Part shown: piece by piece, positions 35,696 through 47,214 of the stretch | How the letters are laid out: every line of letters begins with the position of its first letter | Numbering within the stretch: the stretch's first letter is position 1 | Source of the DNA: Takakia lepidozioides | Lineage: Eukaryota; Streptophyta; Takakiopsida; Takakiales; Takakiaceae | Assembly: GCA_030704615.1 (NCBI GenBank) | Contig: CM060733.1 | Span: 65,842,001 to 65,906,000 of the forward strand | Direction: 5' to 3' | Length of the DNA stretch: 64,000 bases | Made by a program: the position numbers and the translations under genes | The notes under the pieces: model-generated | Told to the model about the DNA's origin: nothing | The model's input: only the letters and a program-made list of their open reading frames with translations | Databases searched by the model: none

Positions 35696-37320
35696 TTTAT
35701 GCTGCACCCGGGCCCCTAAATGAGAGTCTTGTTGTGAGTATGCTGAAATAAGATGGAACGGTTCCTCCATGGCAATGTCTAGCAAGCAACATTCTTACAA
35801 GCTACACAACAAAATAGACTGAGTTTTCAGTTTCTTTAATGGAGTGGATTATATTGCTAACAATATTGGGACAACCATAATCTTCATAATTGAAATGCTC
35901 CCTTTAAACTAGGTCAAGACGTACTCCAGAATTTCATGATAAAAGCAGCAATTAAATTCCCACTGGTTGCAGGGTACTCATACAGCAATGACACATAATT
36001 TCTATGCAGATCTTCCAAGGTACTGGGACTTGGCTTATTGTTTAGCAGACATGACAATTAACTATAGTTAGTGGATGACAATGGAAGTGGCTGGATCACA
36101 GGTCATTTTCACCTGTACAATGTATCAACTTGACTCTTTTTTTGGTTGTGTCACAAGTTTGAGGACGCCACAAAAATAATTCAGACACGTTTCAAGACAG
36201 AAGGAGGGTGCGCAAAGCGACCTTACTTTCGAAACCCCATACTTGGCACTGAAGGTTTTGCTAACACAAAACTGGTCACTGCTGGTGAAGAGGAACTGGA
36301 AACAAATGGGAAAGTGGAGGGAGAGAATTCTAGATATATTAGGAGTAGTAACAAGAAATATCTGTAATACAAAACGTGCTGTATTCAACTCGAATACAGC
36401 AATAATTCCAAAGGAACTCAAAATGACAGCTCCAGGGAACCACACTTACATATTGGTTCCATGTTAAATGCAATGATTCCCTATTGCCAACATGCACATC
36501 GCTACGACAGGTTTGCACGGGTCTGCTTAACCTTAGGTGATGGTTATCGCCACAAGTAGCTCAAATCACAGAGGAATATCAAAATTCGATAGAACGATGA
36601 AAGAGCTCCACACACGCGTACCTGACGAAGAAAAAAGAGGTGCGGGATTGGTAAGAACCTCAGTATTCAGTCATTGCAGAGTCCTCCAGACATATGCTGC
36701 TGCCGTCCTCCAAACTCTCTGCAATGCAAAACGTAAATACTCTGGGAAAGGAACACACCGAAAACTAAACGAAGATCTCAGAAAGAAAGGGCGAGGGAAG
36801 AAAGGAGGGAGGGCAATGGTGTGCTAGGGCAGACGCATGGCTAGGCCATCCACCAGTTGCAAAAACCCTTGCTGTGAGAGAACACATCTCAGCCGTCAAC
36901 CCTTCAAATATTGTACTACTAGAGATTTATTATATCATCCAAGTTTTAACGGTCGATTATAATTTTCGGTTCGTAATTCCTTATGCTCAGGGTTAAGTTC
37001 TATCCGACCGTATTCAGTAAAGAATAGTTATGGGATGAATGAACTATAGGAGTCTCATCCCCCTTTTTCCAACAGTAGAATTTTCTGTTTTTTTTTTAAA
37101 AAATTAAACAGGGGACGGTGGCCCTGAGAATTTTATTTAAGAATTATTTTAAGGGAAAAAATTAAACCCTTACAAGCCCGAAGGCTGCCATGAGGCCTAA
37201 ACACACGGTAAGAGTAGGAGATACCAGGAGAACGGTGGACACGAGACAATACACCTTCGAATAACATGAAGGAGGTGTCAAGTTAAATAAACACGGTGTG
37301 AAACTAACTAGAATAAATCT
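35696..37320 (-). promoter_or_regulatory. Probable PRP40C 5' UTR and promoter region
   Basis: This is the upstream side of the gene. The minus strand between about 36850 and 36640 has a pyrimidine-rich, leader-like composition and a telo-box-like AAGGGTTTTTGC (36865-36880). CAG|GTACGC at about 36622 could be the donor of a 5' UTR intron whose acceptor would be the GTGCAG at about 35702-35707. No TATA box is certain. All of this is inference, apart from the bases themselves. Confidence 0.35.
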
Positions 37321-37326
37321 AGTTAT

Positions 37327-40300
37327 TTGTATTTAACACTTGGAATTAGTTGCTTGACCTGGATTATCAGCTTAACTATGGCTGAGCAACGCAGAGTACG
37401 GAGTACACTTCCCTTTAGGGTCTCCCTGCCTACCGAGATGGTACAGGCAGCGAGTGGGGGCGAAACAGGTGAGGACCACGAGGTGCAGGCCGCATCCATG
37501 GCAAACGTGGGAGGTGCTCGAGGTTCAGAAGGAGTTGGCAGCCAAGGCGGCGATGATGGATCAGGTTGGGGATTTTTATCGGGTTGAGGAGGTCCTCAAG
37601 GATGGGATGATGGGGCAGGATGAGAGATTGTCACTGACAGAGCAGGCAGTGGTCACTGCTCAAGAGGTTACGGCATAACAACCACGGGACGCGTCTTCTA
37701 CCTCTAAGCCTGCTGGACTCAAGGTTGCAGTCACGGAGGACAACTGGGAGCCTGATGTTGGACCCATAGTCACCGGAGGAGAGAGACAACGTATACGGCG
37801 GTTCTTGAGGGCTTACAAGAACTGCTTTGCCTTCAGTTTGAAGGACTTGGGAGCACTGAAGGGTCAAGAGATTCGCATTGAATTGGCCACTGACACGCCA
37901 ATCTTTCGGAGACCCTATAGATACAGTGACATGGAGAGGTCCTTGATTCAGATGAGGACTCAGGACCTCTGGGAGGCTGGTTTGGTGGAGCTATCTGATG
38001 GAGAGTATGCTTCAGCCATAGTGATGTCAGCCAAGAAGGATGTCTATGGCAATTGGACGGAGAGACGTATGTGCGGTGATTACTGGCCTGTAAATCGTCA
38101 GACCAAGTCCGATAGGTATGCCATGCCTTCACCAGAGGAGATCTTTGATGCCATTGGGCATGTCAAGGTCTTTAGCACTTTGGATTTACGATCCGGATAT
38201 CACCAGTTGCCGATCAAGGAGGCGGATAAGCAGAAGACGGCATTCTGGGGGATCAATGAGCATGGGAAGGATTGCCTATACCAGTGGCGGTTCTTACCAT
38301 TTGGGCTTAAGAACGCTCCTGCAGAGTTTCAGAGAGTCATGGACAGGATTCTAGCAGGGGTGGAGTTTGCTCGGTGCTACATAGATGACATCATCATCTT
38401 TAGTACTACGGTGGAGGAGCATGAGAGACACCTTCAGGTGGTATTTGAGCGCTTGAGGGCGCACCGATTGAAATTACATCCGGGGAAGTGCAAGTTTTTC
38501 CACAACCAGATTGAGTATCTGGGTCACATGATATATCCTGGAGGATTGGGGGTACAGCAGACTAAGGTAGAGGCCATTGCACAGATTCCACGCCCCACGA
38601 ATGTGAGCCGAGTTCGAGTTTCATGGGGTTGGCAAACTATTATAGACGGTTTGTCAAGGGATTTAGTGCCATTGCAAAGGCTCTAACCAAGCTGACCAAG
38701 GTAGACCAGGAGTGGCAGTGGGAAGATGAGCAAGAATGAGCTTTCCAAGAGCTCAAGGCGAGGTTGACCTCGACATCCATCTTGAGACGATCTATCAGGG
38801 GGCGTCCTTTTCAGCTGCATACAGATTGGAGCATGCTGGGGCTTGGAGCGGTGCTCACACAGGTGGATGATGAGGGAAGAGAGTTCGTAATGGCTTATGT
38901 CAGTCGCTCGAACAACGCTGCAAATGCTAAGTATAGCTCATATGAGGGAGAGTGCTTAGCTGCAGTGTGGGCTGTGGCACACTTCAGGTGCTATCTATAT
39001 GGCAATCTCTTCACCCTTGTCACGGATCACCAGCCACTCAAGTGGTTGGAGGAGTCAGACAAGCTTACGGGGAAGCTTGCACGGTGGGCACTCATACTTT
39101 AAGAATATGACTTTCAGGTTGTGCATCGACCGGGTTTGGTCAATCGCAATGCAGATGGGTTGAGTCGCAATCCATGCACAAGCCAGCAGGATGACACTGG
39201 AGCTCGGTGGCATGGTGAGACGGACGAGGAGATGGTGCCGGATGGCATGCATCTGCATTTATGTGTATCTTGGCAGCGGAAGGCCAGGTTGGACCTGTAA
39301 CAGGGATGACTGTAGATCAAGTGTCTGAGGACCTTGAGGCCAGCAATGAGCAAGGTGGCGCCAAAGATATACATGAGGATTCAGCTGTGTTGGACTGCCT
39401 CCGCACTGGAGACACGGCAGCCACTGTGACTGCCAAGGAGAGGGATCGGATCCTACAACGAGCCAAGAGGTTCAAGTAGGAGGGGACACACCTGCTTCGA
39501 GTGTGGGAGGATAGTCGAGTGAGGATTGTGCCTCACCCAACACAGCGGGCACGGTTAGTGCGGCATGCACATGAGGGTTGGGGCATTTTGGGGTGCGACG
39601 CACTCGTAGTCTATTGCAGGGGCAGTATTGGTGGCGTGGTATGCACACAGAGGTGCAACAATTTGTGGCTAGGTGCATGGTGTGTGACAGGATGCGTGCT
39701 TCATTCAACGCCCCTACTCCACAATTGCACCCTCATCCGATCATGGGATTGGGCTACAGGTTGAGTCTTGACTTCGCAGGGCCGTTGCCACTGACCATGC
39801 GCCACAACAAGTACGTGTTGGTGATGGTGGAGCACTTCTCCAGGTGGATCGAGTTGGTTCCATTGCCTGATAAGGCTAGTGAGGGAGCTGCGTATGCATT
39901 CTTGGATTGTGTACTTAGCCGATTCGGTGCTCCAGCTGAGGTACTCACGGACCAAGGGAGAGAATTCTTGGGGGAGTTTCAGGCTTTGTGTGACAAGGCC
40001 TTGGTAGACCACCGCACCACTTCTCGGGATCATCTTGAGGCCGATGGCTTGGCAGATAGGGTTGTTCAGACAGTAAAGAGGGGTTTGTGCAAGTATGGCT
40101 TGCTGAAGGGACACCTAGGAGATTGGGACCTTCAGTTACCCTGGTTAGCCATGGGCTACAAGTTCAGCAAGCAAGCATCACTTGCCTCCTTCTCACCATA
40201 CTTTCTTCTCTTTGGCCGAGAGCCGGATTTGCCTACATCCATTCGTAAAAAAACTACTATAGTTCTTAACCTTGACGATCCGGACGTGTGGGCACGTGCA

Positions 40301-40810
40301 TGTGATCAGCGTGCAGAGTTGTTCAAGAAAGTCATGCCCATGGCTTTCGAAAACCTAGCCATTGCACAACATCGTGATACGTTGAGATATGCTACCATAC
40401 GTGGTGGGGGCTATCGTCCTGGGGTTCGGAGATTTAACCCTGGTGACTATGTCTATCTGCAGCAGACTGCTCCTACGACCTTGGATGCGACTGTAGGACG
40501 TGTTATTTTGAGGGTTCGAGAGGTATTGCCCTCAGGCGTCTTGATCTTGGAGGGTCGGGATGGCATAACTTGGAAGGACCATGTGCGTAATTGTGCGCCA
40601 TGTCACCTTCCGAATGTCAATGGCAGGATTGACCCAAACCTAGCAGTGGTACCTGCAAGTTTGAGGTGCATGTTGTGTGGGTCTGCTAGAGGGGCAGCCA
40701 CCATGCTGGTGTGTGATCGATGCTCTACAGGTTGGCATATAGGATGCTTGACTCCACCTCTTGAGATGGTTCCTGATGGGGATTGGTTATGTCCGCATTG
40801 CATTGGATAG
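37327..40810 (+). pseudogene. Ty3/gypsy element 2: RT, RNase H, integrase with C-terminal PHD finger
   Basis: 37327-37587 resembles a gag start (MAEQRRVRSTLPFRVSLP). Gag and protease are then deleted. RT is 37805-38690 (VFSTLDLRSGYHQLPI, FRRV-like PFGLKNAPAEFQRVMD, active site CYIDDIII). A frameshift near 38609 and a TGA near 38737 lead to RNase H (38764 on, LHTDWSMLGLGAVL, SSYEGECLAAVWAV, TDHQPLKWL, then NRNADGLSRNP), with a TAA at 39100-39102. Integrase: GHFGVRR...CMVCDR zinc finger, core LDFAGPLP and LTDQGREF, but ADGLADRVV where Glu is expected. After the core the same frame ends in a complete C4HC3 PHD finger: CMLC-x9-LVCDRC-STGWH-IGC-x12-WLCPHC. The open frame 39578-40810 is uninterrupted. 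RT and RNase H are broken. Confidence 0.88.
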
Positions 40811-41500
40811 TGGGAGTGGATACAACCATGGGAGGCTAACAAGAAATGCAAGGTCAAGCTACTATGAAACCTTGAACACACGAGATCCTGGCTCAAGTTC
40901 ACAGATTGCAAGACAGCGACTAACGATGGGGCTGCTCTTGTACCCGGCCTCTTGGTCTATAGAGTTTGAATACAATAGGGACAGTGATAGAGGACTTAGT
41001 ATGGCTGTGGCTATTACATCTTGTAGCTATCTGGAGTTACAAGGACCTAACCACCAGCTAGGGGGCGATTGTGGCAGACTACTTTATTGTGCATATATGT
41101 GTGGTGTGGTTTGGACAGCGATGTAGTTGTGTAGCAATATGTATGCGCACGATAGAGGCAATCGTATAAGACAGATAATGCCCAGTCAACAAGAGAGGGC
41201 CTAGCCCTAAATGAACCCTAGATCAAGGAGAGCAAGCTAACACTAGTGCAGAGAACCAAATGAGCTGGACAGAAAATGCCAGCAATCCACGTAGCTGGGG
41301 CGATATCTGTAGTAGTTGGTCAAAGTCTGCTTACCTCGCCTCCTTCATAGCATCCTAGGGGAATCGGGGACTCATCTGCTTTTGCAATGATGCGAACTCA
41401 TGTTCATGGCCAGGGGCCATTCCTCCATTGTGGCAACAACGACGAGCCATCCTCTTCGGCCTCCCCTGACTTCGACAGATCCGACATCAACTGGAAGTAT
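40811..41500 (+). repeat. 3' non-coding part and possible LTR of gypsy element 2
   Basis: A G-rich tract (TAGGGGGCGAT, 41058-41068) precedes TGTGGCAGACTAC at 41070, which is where a 3' LTR should begin. I could not find a matching 5' LTR upstream of 37.3 kb, so the element is probably 5'-truncated. The right end is not determined. Confidence 0.4.
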
Positions 41501-41501
41501 G

Positions 41502-41990
41502 TTAGGACTCTTCTCTTCTTTGTTCTTTCTGGTATGGCCATCCTCTCCTCGTGCTCGTTTCTTGTTCCTCTAGTTCGTCGTCTTCCACTATTGTGGGTAG
41601 CAGTGCGAATGGTTCCAGCCTAGCTTGTTCGGACTGGACCAACCCCACCATCTCCTTCCTTAACTTCTTCTCTTCCTCCCAGTGAGCTCTCTTCATATGG
41701 GATGGTCGCAGCTCTTGCGGCTCCTCTTCTAGTACACCCTTCCCTTTTTGCTTTTGGCTGCGGGTTAGTGCGCACGCTTCCATTCCTTCCGGAGCTGCCA
41801 TGTTGATTCCCGTGTCCGTCTGAGCATTATGGTCATGTACTGGCTTCTGCCGTATCGGGCAGTCTCGTACGAAGTGCCCATCTTCCCCACAGAGAAAACA
41901 TGTTACTAGGGCCATTGGGCCCGCCGGGATTACCTTGTCCTCTGCCCCTACCTCATTCACCTCCTCGGTAATACCCATCGTTTGGCCCAT
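41502..41990 (-). pseudogene. Retroelement Gag fragment with CCHC zinc knuckle
   Basis: A 162-residue minus-strand frame with CFLCGEDGHFVRDC, an exact C-x2-C-x4-H-x4-C knuckle, followed by a charged tail (SHMKRAHWEEEKKLRKEM) and an acidic stretch. Zinc knuckles of this kind bind RNA in Gag of LTR retrotransposons. No pol follows in the same direction. Gypsy element 2 runs the opposite way, so this is a separate, truncated insertion. Confidence 0.65.
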
Positions 41991-42039
41991 AAGGGAAGAT
42001 GATAATTACCACATTGACAACCCCGCTTTAAGCTGATTT

Positions 42040-42240
42040 GAAATGCGGTGCCGAATTCGAATTCTGATCGTTCTCCACTGTGTTTGCAGACGAAGCAGTT
42101 CGATGCATACTACTTTGTGAAGGAGAACTCGATCTTTGCTTTCCGGAAGGATGGATTGTTGGTTGACCCGAACTGCGACCCCATCGATTACGACGTCCTG
42201 TTCAACAACGTTCCCATGGAACGCGGCGCCGCATTTCCAA
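42040..42240 (+). mobile_element. Exon-like fragment flanked by short inverted repeats
   Basis: Between GAAATGCGGTGCCG (42036-42049) and the inverted CGGCGCCGCATTTC (42224-42237) lies a stretch that looks like one host exon. After a TGTTTGCAG acceptor it reads TKQFDAYYFVKENSIFAF, RKDGLLVDPNCDP, IDYDVLFNNVPME. I do not recognise the protein. The inverted ends share their sequence with the 22-base palindrome at 1395-1416, and related words occur at 42366 and 42726 (CGCATTTCCAAA). This may be a small transposon that picked up an exon. No target duplication was found. Confidence 0.4.
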
Positions 42241-42880
42241 GTAACGTCGTAGGTACTGGTAGTTGCGGCCTTCGTCATAGTAAGATAGTCGCACCAAGTA
42301 TTTAGGGCGCTGACCGTCGCCAACACCGAACCCCTCAAAAATCTCGCACGTGCGAGCCGTAATGCAGCACCGCATTTCTCGCAAACCTTTCCCGCCGAAT
42401 GTAGAAAGAAGAAAGAATTTTGAAGCACTGTAGACTCTTTTGTTGCATGGGGATCATACAATCGCGGCAGAAGAGTCAGCTTCATTCCAATGTTAGGGCA
42501 TATAAAACCGCGTAATACTCTATACAGGCCAGTATGCGGCGTCCTTTTGCTGTGGTATATTGGATTTCTCGTTGCACGGTCACTCATTTCCATGAGCAGA
42601 TCTAAAAAACCATAAGCGGAATTATTACTGACGACATATCTTCGCCGCATTACAGGATCTGGAACTTCCAAAAACAACAACGTCAAATAAAAAACCATTA
42701 TTTTAATACTTTTTTAATCTGTCGCATTTCCAAATTTGGAGGAGTCTGCTCATGAAAACCGCGTGCCTTAGACTTCGGCTCACCGCTCATGCGTCTCATG
42801 CGGCTCATGGCTCATGTTCTGCTCATGAAATAGTAAAGCTCTTTTAATGGGCACAATAATACCATTTGTCCTTTTCCGTG
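42241..42880. other. Region with further GCATTTC inverted words; long minus ORF of doubtful reality
   Basis: A 230-residue minus-strand open frame (42006-42698) covers this region and the exon-like fragment above, and overlaps it in antisense. Its composition shows no motif beyond a CEKCGAA pair, so I treat it as chance. Short repeats of CTCATG words (GGCTCATGGCTCATG) lie at 42775-42830. Confidence 0.3.
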
Positions 42881-42888
42881 TATCTGAC

Positions 42889-43236
42889 TTATAACAAGTC
42901 TTTGGGTATCCAGTACTCTACTTCCTCTATGATCATATGACAATATTCATAATTTGAACAGCCTTCCTTGAAGACATAACTAGTGTAGCATACTTTTCTG
43001 ATTGGTAACAGAGTAATCAATAAAGCCAACCGAGAAAGCCAAACCTCACTTCTACTCCTATTTTCCCAAGGTGCTCGTGCAATATTGATCACTCCTCCCT
43101 TCGATCCCCATTTATCATCTTCTTTGGCAATTGAAAGAAAGATCTTCTGTTGTATTGCTATTGGTAAACCATGAAACTTTTCTAGGAATGCTTTCCATTC
43201 CTTGCTTCCGCTGATTCGTTCTCCCTGACTAGCCAT
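42889..43236 (-). pseudogene. LTR-retrotransposon Gag N-terminus
   Basis: A 115-residue minus-strand frame starting MASQGERISGSKEWKAFLEK shortly after a primer-binding site and the end of an LTR, which is the normal place for gag. It continues LPIAIQQKIFLSIAKEDDKW and ends at YWIPKDLL. No downstream zinc knuckle or pol is found before gypsy element 2, so the element is truncated. The call rests on position more than on sequence. Confidence 0.45.
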
Positions 43237-43293
43237 CCTTCCTTGAGTTCACTGGAACTCAACATACCGTTAGTCCCTGGTATGGTCGCCAAA

Positions 43294-44165
43294 TGTTAAC
43301 CGCTGGTTCGTGACTTAAGCGAAATGGGACAGTGCAGCCCATTTCCCCAAGGCACTTGACAGAGGTTGTCCGACGGTGTGTCTGTAGAACGATCACAGGG
43401 TAATCGTTAATGACCGTGGAAACACTACTGTTCCGTGAATCAACATCCCTGCAGCTACTGCTTAGGTCCTTGGACTGATTATAGCCTACATCCCACTAAT
43501 CAGTAATGCTAGGAAAGTTTAGGCGAAGCTATATTGCTATAGTTGTGACTAAGTCCTATCTAAGCATACAGCAAGGCAGTACATTATGTGTTATTACAGA
43601 CAAGATCTATTCAGAGATGATACACATTCTCACTATCTCACGTTCTCTCATCATGAACATTCTCACTATCTCACATTCTCTCTACACATAAGTACTTGGA
43701 AAAGCATTGCTTTACTTCAGAGTCATCACGTCATAGCACAAATACACATTGGATCACCCTGATCACACACTGATACACTCATGCCTTCCTAAGTTGCGTG
43801 CAGTCCTTTTATACTATACTCGAAAGAGTCGTTTACAGCCTGCGGTCGTTAATGACCGTTGCCTAACTGCCTACGCAACCTAAAAGGTTTGCCAAAAAAA
43901 TGGCCCGTGGTAGTGGCTCGTGGTAGTGGCTCATGGTCGTGTGTCATAGTGGCACACGGTTCACGGCCACTCATTACTTACTAGTAAGCCTACGTTTCCC
44001 TGCTTGACCGTGACCGTGTAATATCGTGGTTCACGGCCCACGGCTGCTACACTACCCACTACTGCCCTACGTGGTAGTGTTGCCCGTCTTCTCCTACTGC
44101 TAAGTGCCGAGCACTTAGCTGTTCCTGCCTCCTGGCCGGGCAGTGTGAAGTTGATCACTACCCGC
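43294..44165 (-). repeat. LTR with adjacent primer-binding site (minus orientation)
   Basis: On the minus strand an LTR-like end ...GGTTAACA is followed after two bases by TGGCGACCATACCAGG (about 43291 down to 43276). It starts with TGG as a tRNA-complementary primer-binding site should. A TATA-like GTATAAAAG on the minus strand lies at 43806-43814. The words GTTAATGACCGT and CACGGT/CGTGGT are repeated inside. The far end, toward 44.1 kb, is not fixed. Confidence 0.5.
43806..43814 (-). promoter_or_regulatory. TATA-like element in LTR
   Basis: GTATAAAAG on the minus strand, within the LTR and upstream of the primer-binding site and gag, the usual place for the element's own promoter. Judged by sequence and position only. 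Confidence 0.35.
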
Positions 44166-44224
44166 CATTGTCCTGTCGTGGCTTAGCTGCCCTGCCCTCG
44201 TGGCACTGGCACTTAGCCGTTATC

Positions 44225-45560
44225 AGAGCATGCCACGAAGCCGCCCTTAGCAACGAACCAACTGGGGGAACGAGCACGGAGAAGATCACGAAGCCACCCC
44301 TAGCCACGAAGGGAGAAATAACTACGAGGGAGAAATTGGCATCAAAGCCACTAAGGGGAGACAAAATAGAGCAGGCAAGAAAGCCACCCCTGTCAACAAT
44401 GAAAGGATCGGCCACGACGGCGAACGGGAAAATGAGAGAGGAGCAGGCCACGACACCGCTCTAGGAAACGAGGGGATAATTGGCCAGGAGGCCAACCCAA
44501 AGATTGGAGGAGAAACATGAGGCCAAAGCGCCACGACGGTCGGAAAGGGGTTGACGATAACCACCTTAAACAAAGGAGCTGGAACAGGAGGCAACATGAC
44601 GATGCAACCAGGGGGAGCACAGCGACAGACCGCCAAGATGACCATGGTGAAGTATAAGGAGGGGGACGACCCCGACTCACACGTGAGGCTGTTCGATGCC
44701 ATCTGTGAGGCAAATGGAGATAGAACGAAGCAGACAAAGCTCACCTTCCCTGTTCGTTGCGAGGGGGGCAGTTTGATTGGTGGACACGATTCCATGAAGA
44801 ACAGCCCAACGCGACATGTGGACGGATGGGGGCAGTATTTGGGAGAGATTCTGGGTCATCAAGAATGACGATAATATATACCGGATGATGCGCCACATCA
44901 AGCAGAAAAAAATAAAAAATAAAAAAATGCTGACAATTATTATGAACGCATGCAGAAACTCAACAGCGCTTTACCACCACCACGCGCTCAGGATTTGTGC
45001 TTACGGGATTGCTTTCATACGGGGCTACGGAAGATGTTCCGGGATCGTATTTCCGGGATGCCTAGAGACAGGTTGGAAAGGGCATTTCAATCGGCACAAG
45101 CGGTGGAGGAGGACTGTGACGCAGAGACGCGCATGAGAAAGAAGAAGGGGAAGGTTTCCAGTGAGGATAGTGACTCGACATCATCTAAGTCTAGTACGGA
45201 TTTGGAGATCGAACTTCAGAAGGGGAGGAAGGATAAAAAAGGGAAGAAGAAGATAATTGAGGAGACAACACCTATGAGGAGGGACGCATACTGCACGACT
45301 TGCAAATTTTTGGCCACACCGCATTGGAGTGCGCGTTGGCAAAGATTTACTGTAGCATCTGCAATATAACCAGTCATAACACTGAGGAGTGTCGTTTTAA
45401 TCTTCGGAATCAGAGAAATGTCCGAGCGGGGCAAGTGAATGCTATAAGCGGAGGAGGAAGCCACCCAGGACGTCCGCCAAGAAGGACAGGGCTATGGACA
45501 AGCCTACGGGCAGGGATATGGTCAAGGCTACGGCCAAGGCCCAATGTGTTGATGCACGTC
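44225..45560 (+). pseudogene. Ty3/gypsy-type Gag with two zinc knuckles and GYGQ repeats
   Basis: Frames shift several times but give a coherent Gag: a linker of repeated KPPLATKGE/KPPLSTMKG words, then MVKYKEGDDPDSHVRLFDAI and KLTFPVRCEGG, a basic-acidic segment (RERAFQSAQAVEED-like, SSEDSDSTSSKSS), a first knuckle CTTCK..GHTALEC, a second CSICNITSHNTEEC (C-x2-C-x4-H-x4-C), and a tail with GYGQ repeats near 45490-45540. A one-base shift inside the first knuckle and earlier shifts show it is dead. Protease and pol are absent. It ends where an unrelated minus-strand frame begins. Confidence 0.65.
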
Positions 45561-45985
45561 CACCTCTTCTCCAGAATTGGGACGGCACTCTTGCGGGTCC
45601 ACTTCGCAATTCCTGCCTCTGTGTTCTTGCCTCTGCTGGCTAGGACAACCACACACCCTCTGTCGTCCAACACCATGCAGGCCAGCCCGAATCCTTTTTC
45701 CCAAAAGTCCTCAGAGTACCTGTTCCAAGACGGCACAACATGCAGTCCTTCCACAGGCTCTCCATCCGAAATATCCAAGATGATCATATCGCAAGACCAC
45801 TCAGTCTGTTTTCCACTCCTCCTGCAATCCTTCCCTGCACACACCCTCTCAAAGAACGAGACCATCTTTAGAAACCCAGGGGTGTCGGAAGGCTCTTCTG
45901 CAGCCGCCTTCTTCAATGCTTTGCCTTTCAGCCCCTCCATGGACTTGATGTATGTCATCCAAAGGTCACCCTCAGCCAGGCCCAA
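45560..45985 (-). pseudogene. Unrecognised minus-strand ORF fragment
   Basis: The minus frame reads like real protein (LWMTYIKSMEGLKGKALKKA, GFLKMVSFFERVCAGKDC, GFGLACMVLDDRGCVVVLAS) for about 140 residues, then runs into antisense of the Gag tail. I do not recognise a family. Its start abuts the first bases of the MULE copy B fragment, so it may be a truncated gene or part of another insertion. Confidence 0.35.
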
Positions 45986-46067
45986 ATCAGTTCAGCTATC
46001 TGTTGCTGAATCTATCGTCATGGAGAAGGTGTTATCTCCTGGTGCAACGGAGAGTTGGAAGCTATCT
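45975..46067 (+). pseudogene. MULE copy B, left part of transposase exon (before the CACTA insertion)
   Basis: Reads ARPKSVQLSVAESIVMEKVL then SPGATESWKLS. This aligns with AKPKQIQLASAHRIAIGKIM of copy C (minus, ~63.1 kb). The frame is resumed at 50978 by DEQFEELMEEVGAVSRC, matching ELLEAVSQC in copy C. The N-terminal zinc domain seen in copy C is absent here. Confidence 0.75.
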
Positions 46068-46199
46068 CACTACAACAAATTGCGGCTTTTACGTCTCTGT
46101 GTTATGACTGCAAATGCAGTCATGGAAGCCATTTACGACTTCCTGACTCTGCAGACGTAAAGACCTAGTCAGTTGTGACATGGCAGATATGACTCTCCA

Positions 46200-46735
46200 G
46201 GCTGGCTGTCACGTGGCGCCAGAGCAGCTGTGGGGGTAGTCATACACACTGGCATTACTGAATGACTGAACGGGTCCATGTCAACCGCTGTGTAATAGAG
46301 ACACGTGCTCTCTACAGAACACGCCACGTGTCAGACTGCGACGCCATCCGACTGTAGAGGAGGGAATCAGACATCAGCATGTGTCGCATCGTGATTTTGA
46401 CACGTGGTTCCTCATGTCAATTGACACGCGTCCCTGTTGGGGGTTGTAGATTTACTTTATTGTTATTATAATTACTAAAATAATTATTATAATTATTTGT
46501 TATTATAATTATTATTACTGACCAACATGGGACAGTGGCACATTATTAAATAACGAATTTTTGAAATTATATTCTTAGATAAAATATTTATTCGCTCAGA
46601 TACCAAGACACACCCTTGCGGGGAAGGAGAGTTTGCCTTAGTGCCTGTGCTGAATTGCATCTGCTACTGTTACCTGTTTATGGATACTTTTTTATTGTCA
46701 CTTTGGCAGTATCATATCAAAGTCACTCCAAACTA
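46200..46735. other. CACTA interior without gene
   Basis: Holds repeated CACGTGTC/GACACGTG-like words (46280-46435) and a TAATTATTATAATTA AT-rich block (46455-46520). No coding sense. Confidence 0.4.
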
Positions 46736-46739
46736 TCTA

Positions 46740-47110
46740 CCATCTACCCATGACCATCTACCCATGCAGGTTTCTTGTAGCTATCCTTCCACAGGGAATC
46801 ATAGGTAATCTGGAGCTTGAAATCCGGCTTTCTTGGATGATCTGGACCCACACTCTATCCCTGCTCCTTCAGCTATCCATGCCTCTGCATAGATCATGCA
46901 TATATCCTTGCATTGCTGTTAGCAGCTGACAATGACAGCCTACATTTGTTCCAGCAAACACCCAACTCAACTTACCACACTAGTTCCTATTCTCAATTGC
47001 ATCTGTTACTCTCTGTAATCCAACAGGCATTTACCTTTTTGCCTCGGTTGTCCCACCATTGACTGGGGTCAGAAAAGTATTCATTCCACAGCTTCCCCTC
47101 ATCTCCGTTA
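46740..47110 (-). pseudogene. OSB-like module 1 inside CACTA
   Basis: Two exons of an OSB 'PDF' module on the minus strand. The first (about 47110-47035) reads LWNEYFSDPSQWWDNRGKK and ends at a GT donor. The second (about 46850-46745) reads PDFKLQITYDSLWKDSYKKP then AWVDG and breaks off. The intron between them is about 180 bases and is kept in most copies in this window, so the copies arose through DNA and not through mRNA. Confidence 0.7.
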
Positions 47111-47214
47111 ACTGTTTTTCGATACTTTCCTGTTGTCACATTGGCAATATCATGTCAAAGTCACTCCAAACTAGATTCACTCGACCAGCTAACTTGCAGA
47201 CATTGAAATTTAGG

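Noticed and set aside
42006-42698. 230-residue minus-strand open frame
   Set aside because: No motif, odd composition, and it overlaps in antisense a better exon-like piece and inverted repeats. Judged chance.
44168-44470. Possible independent gene with KPPL repeats
   Set aside because: Better explained as the linker part of the Gag that follows.
45300-46160. 286-residue plus-strand open frame
   Set aside because: It strings together a Gag knuckle, antisense of another frame, a MULE fragment and the CACTA end. It is a chimera of insertions, not one protein.
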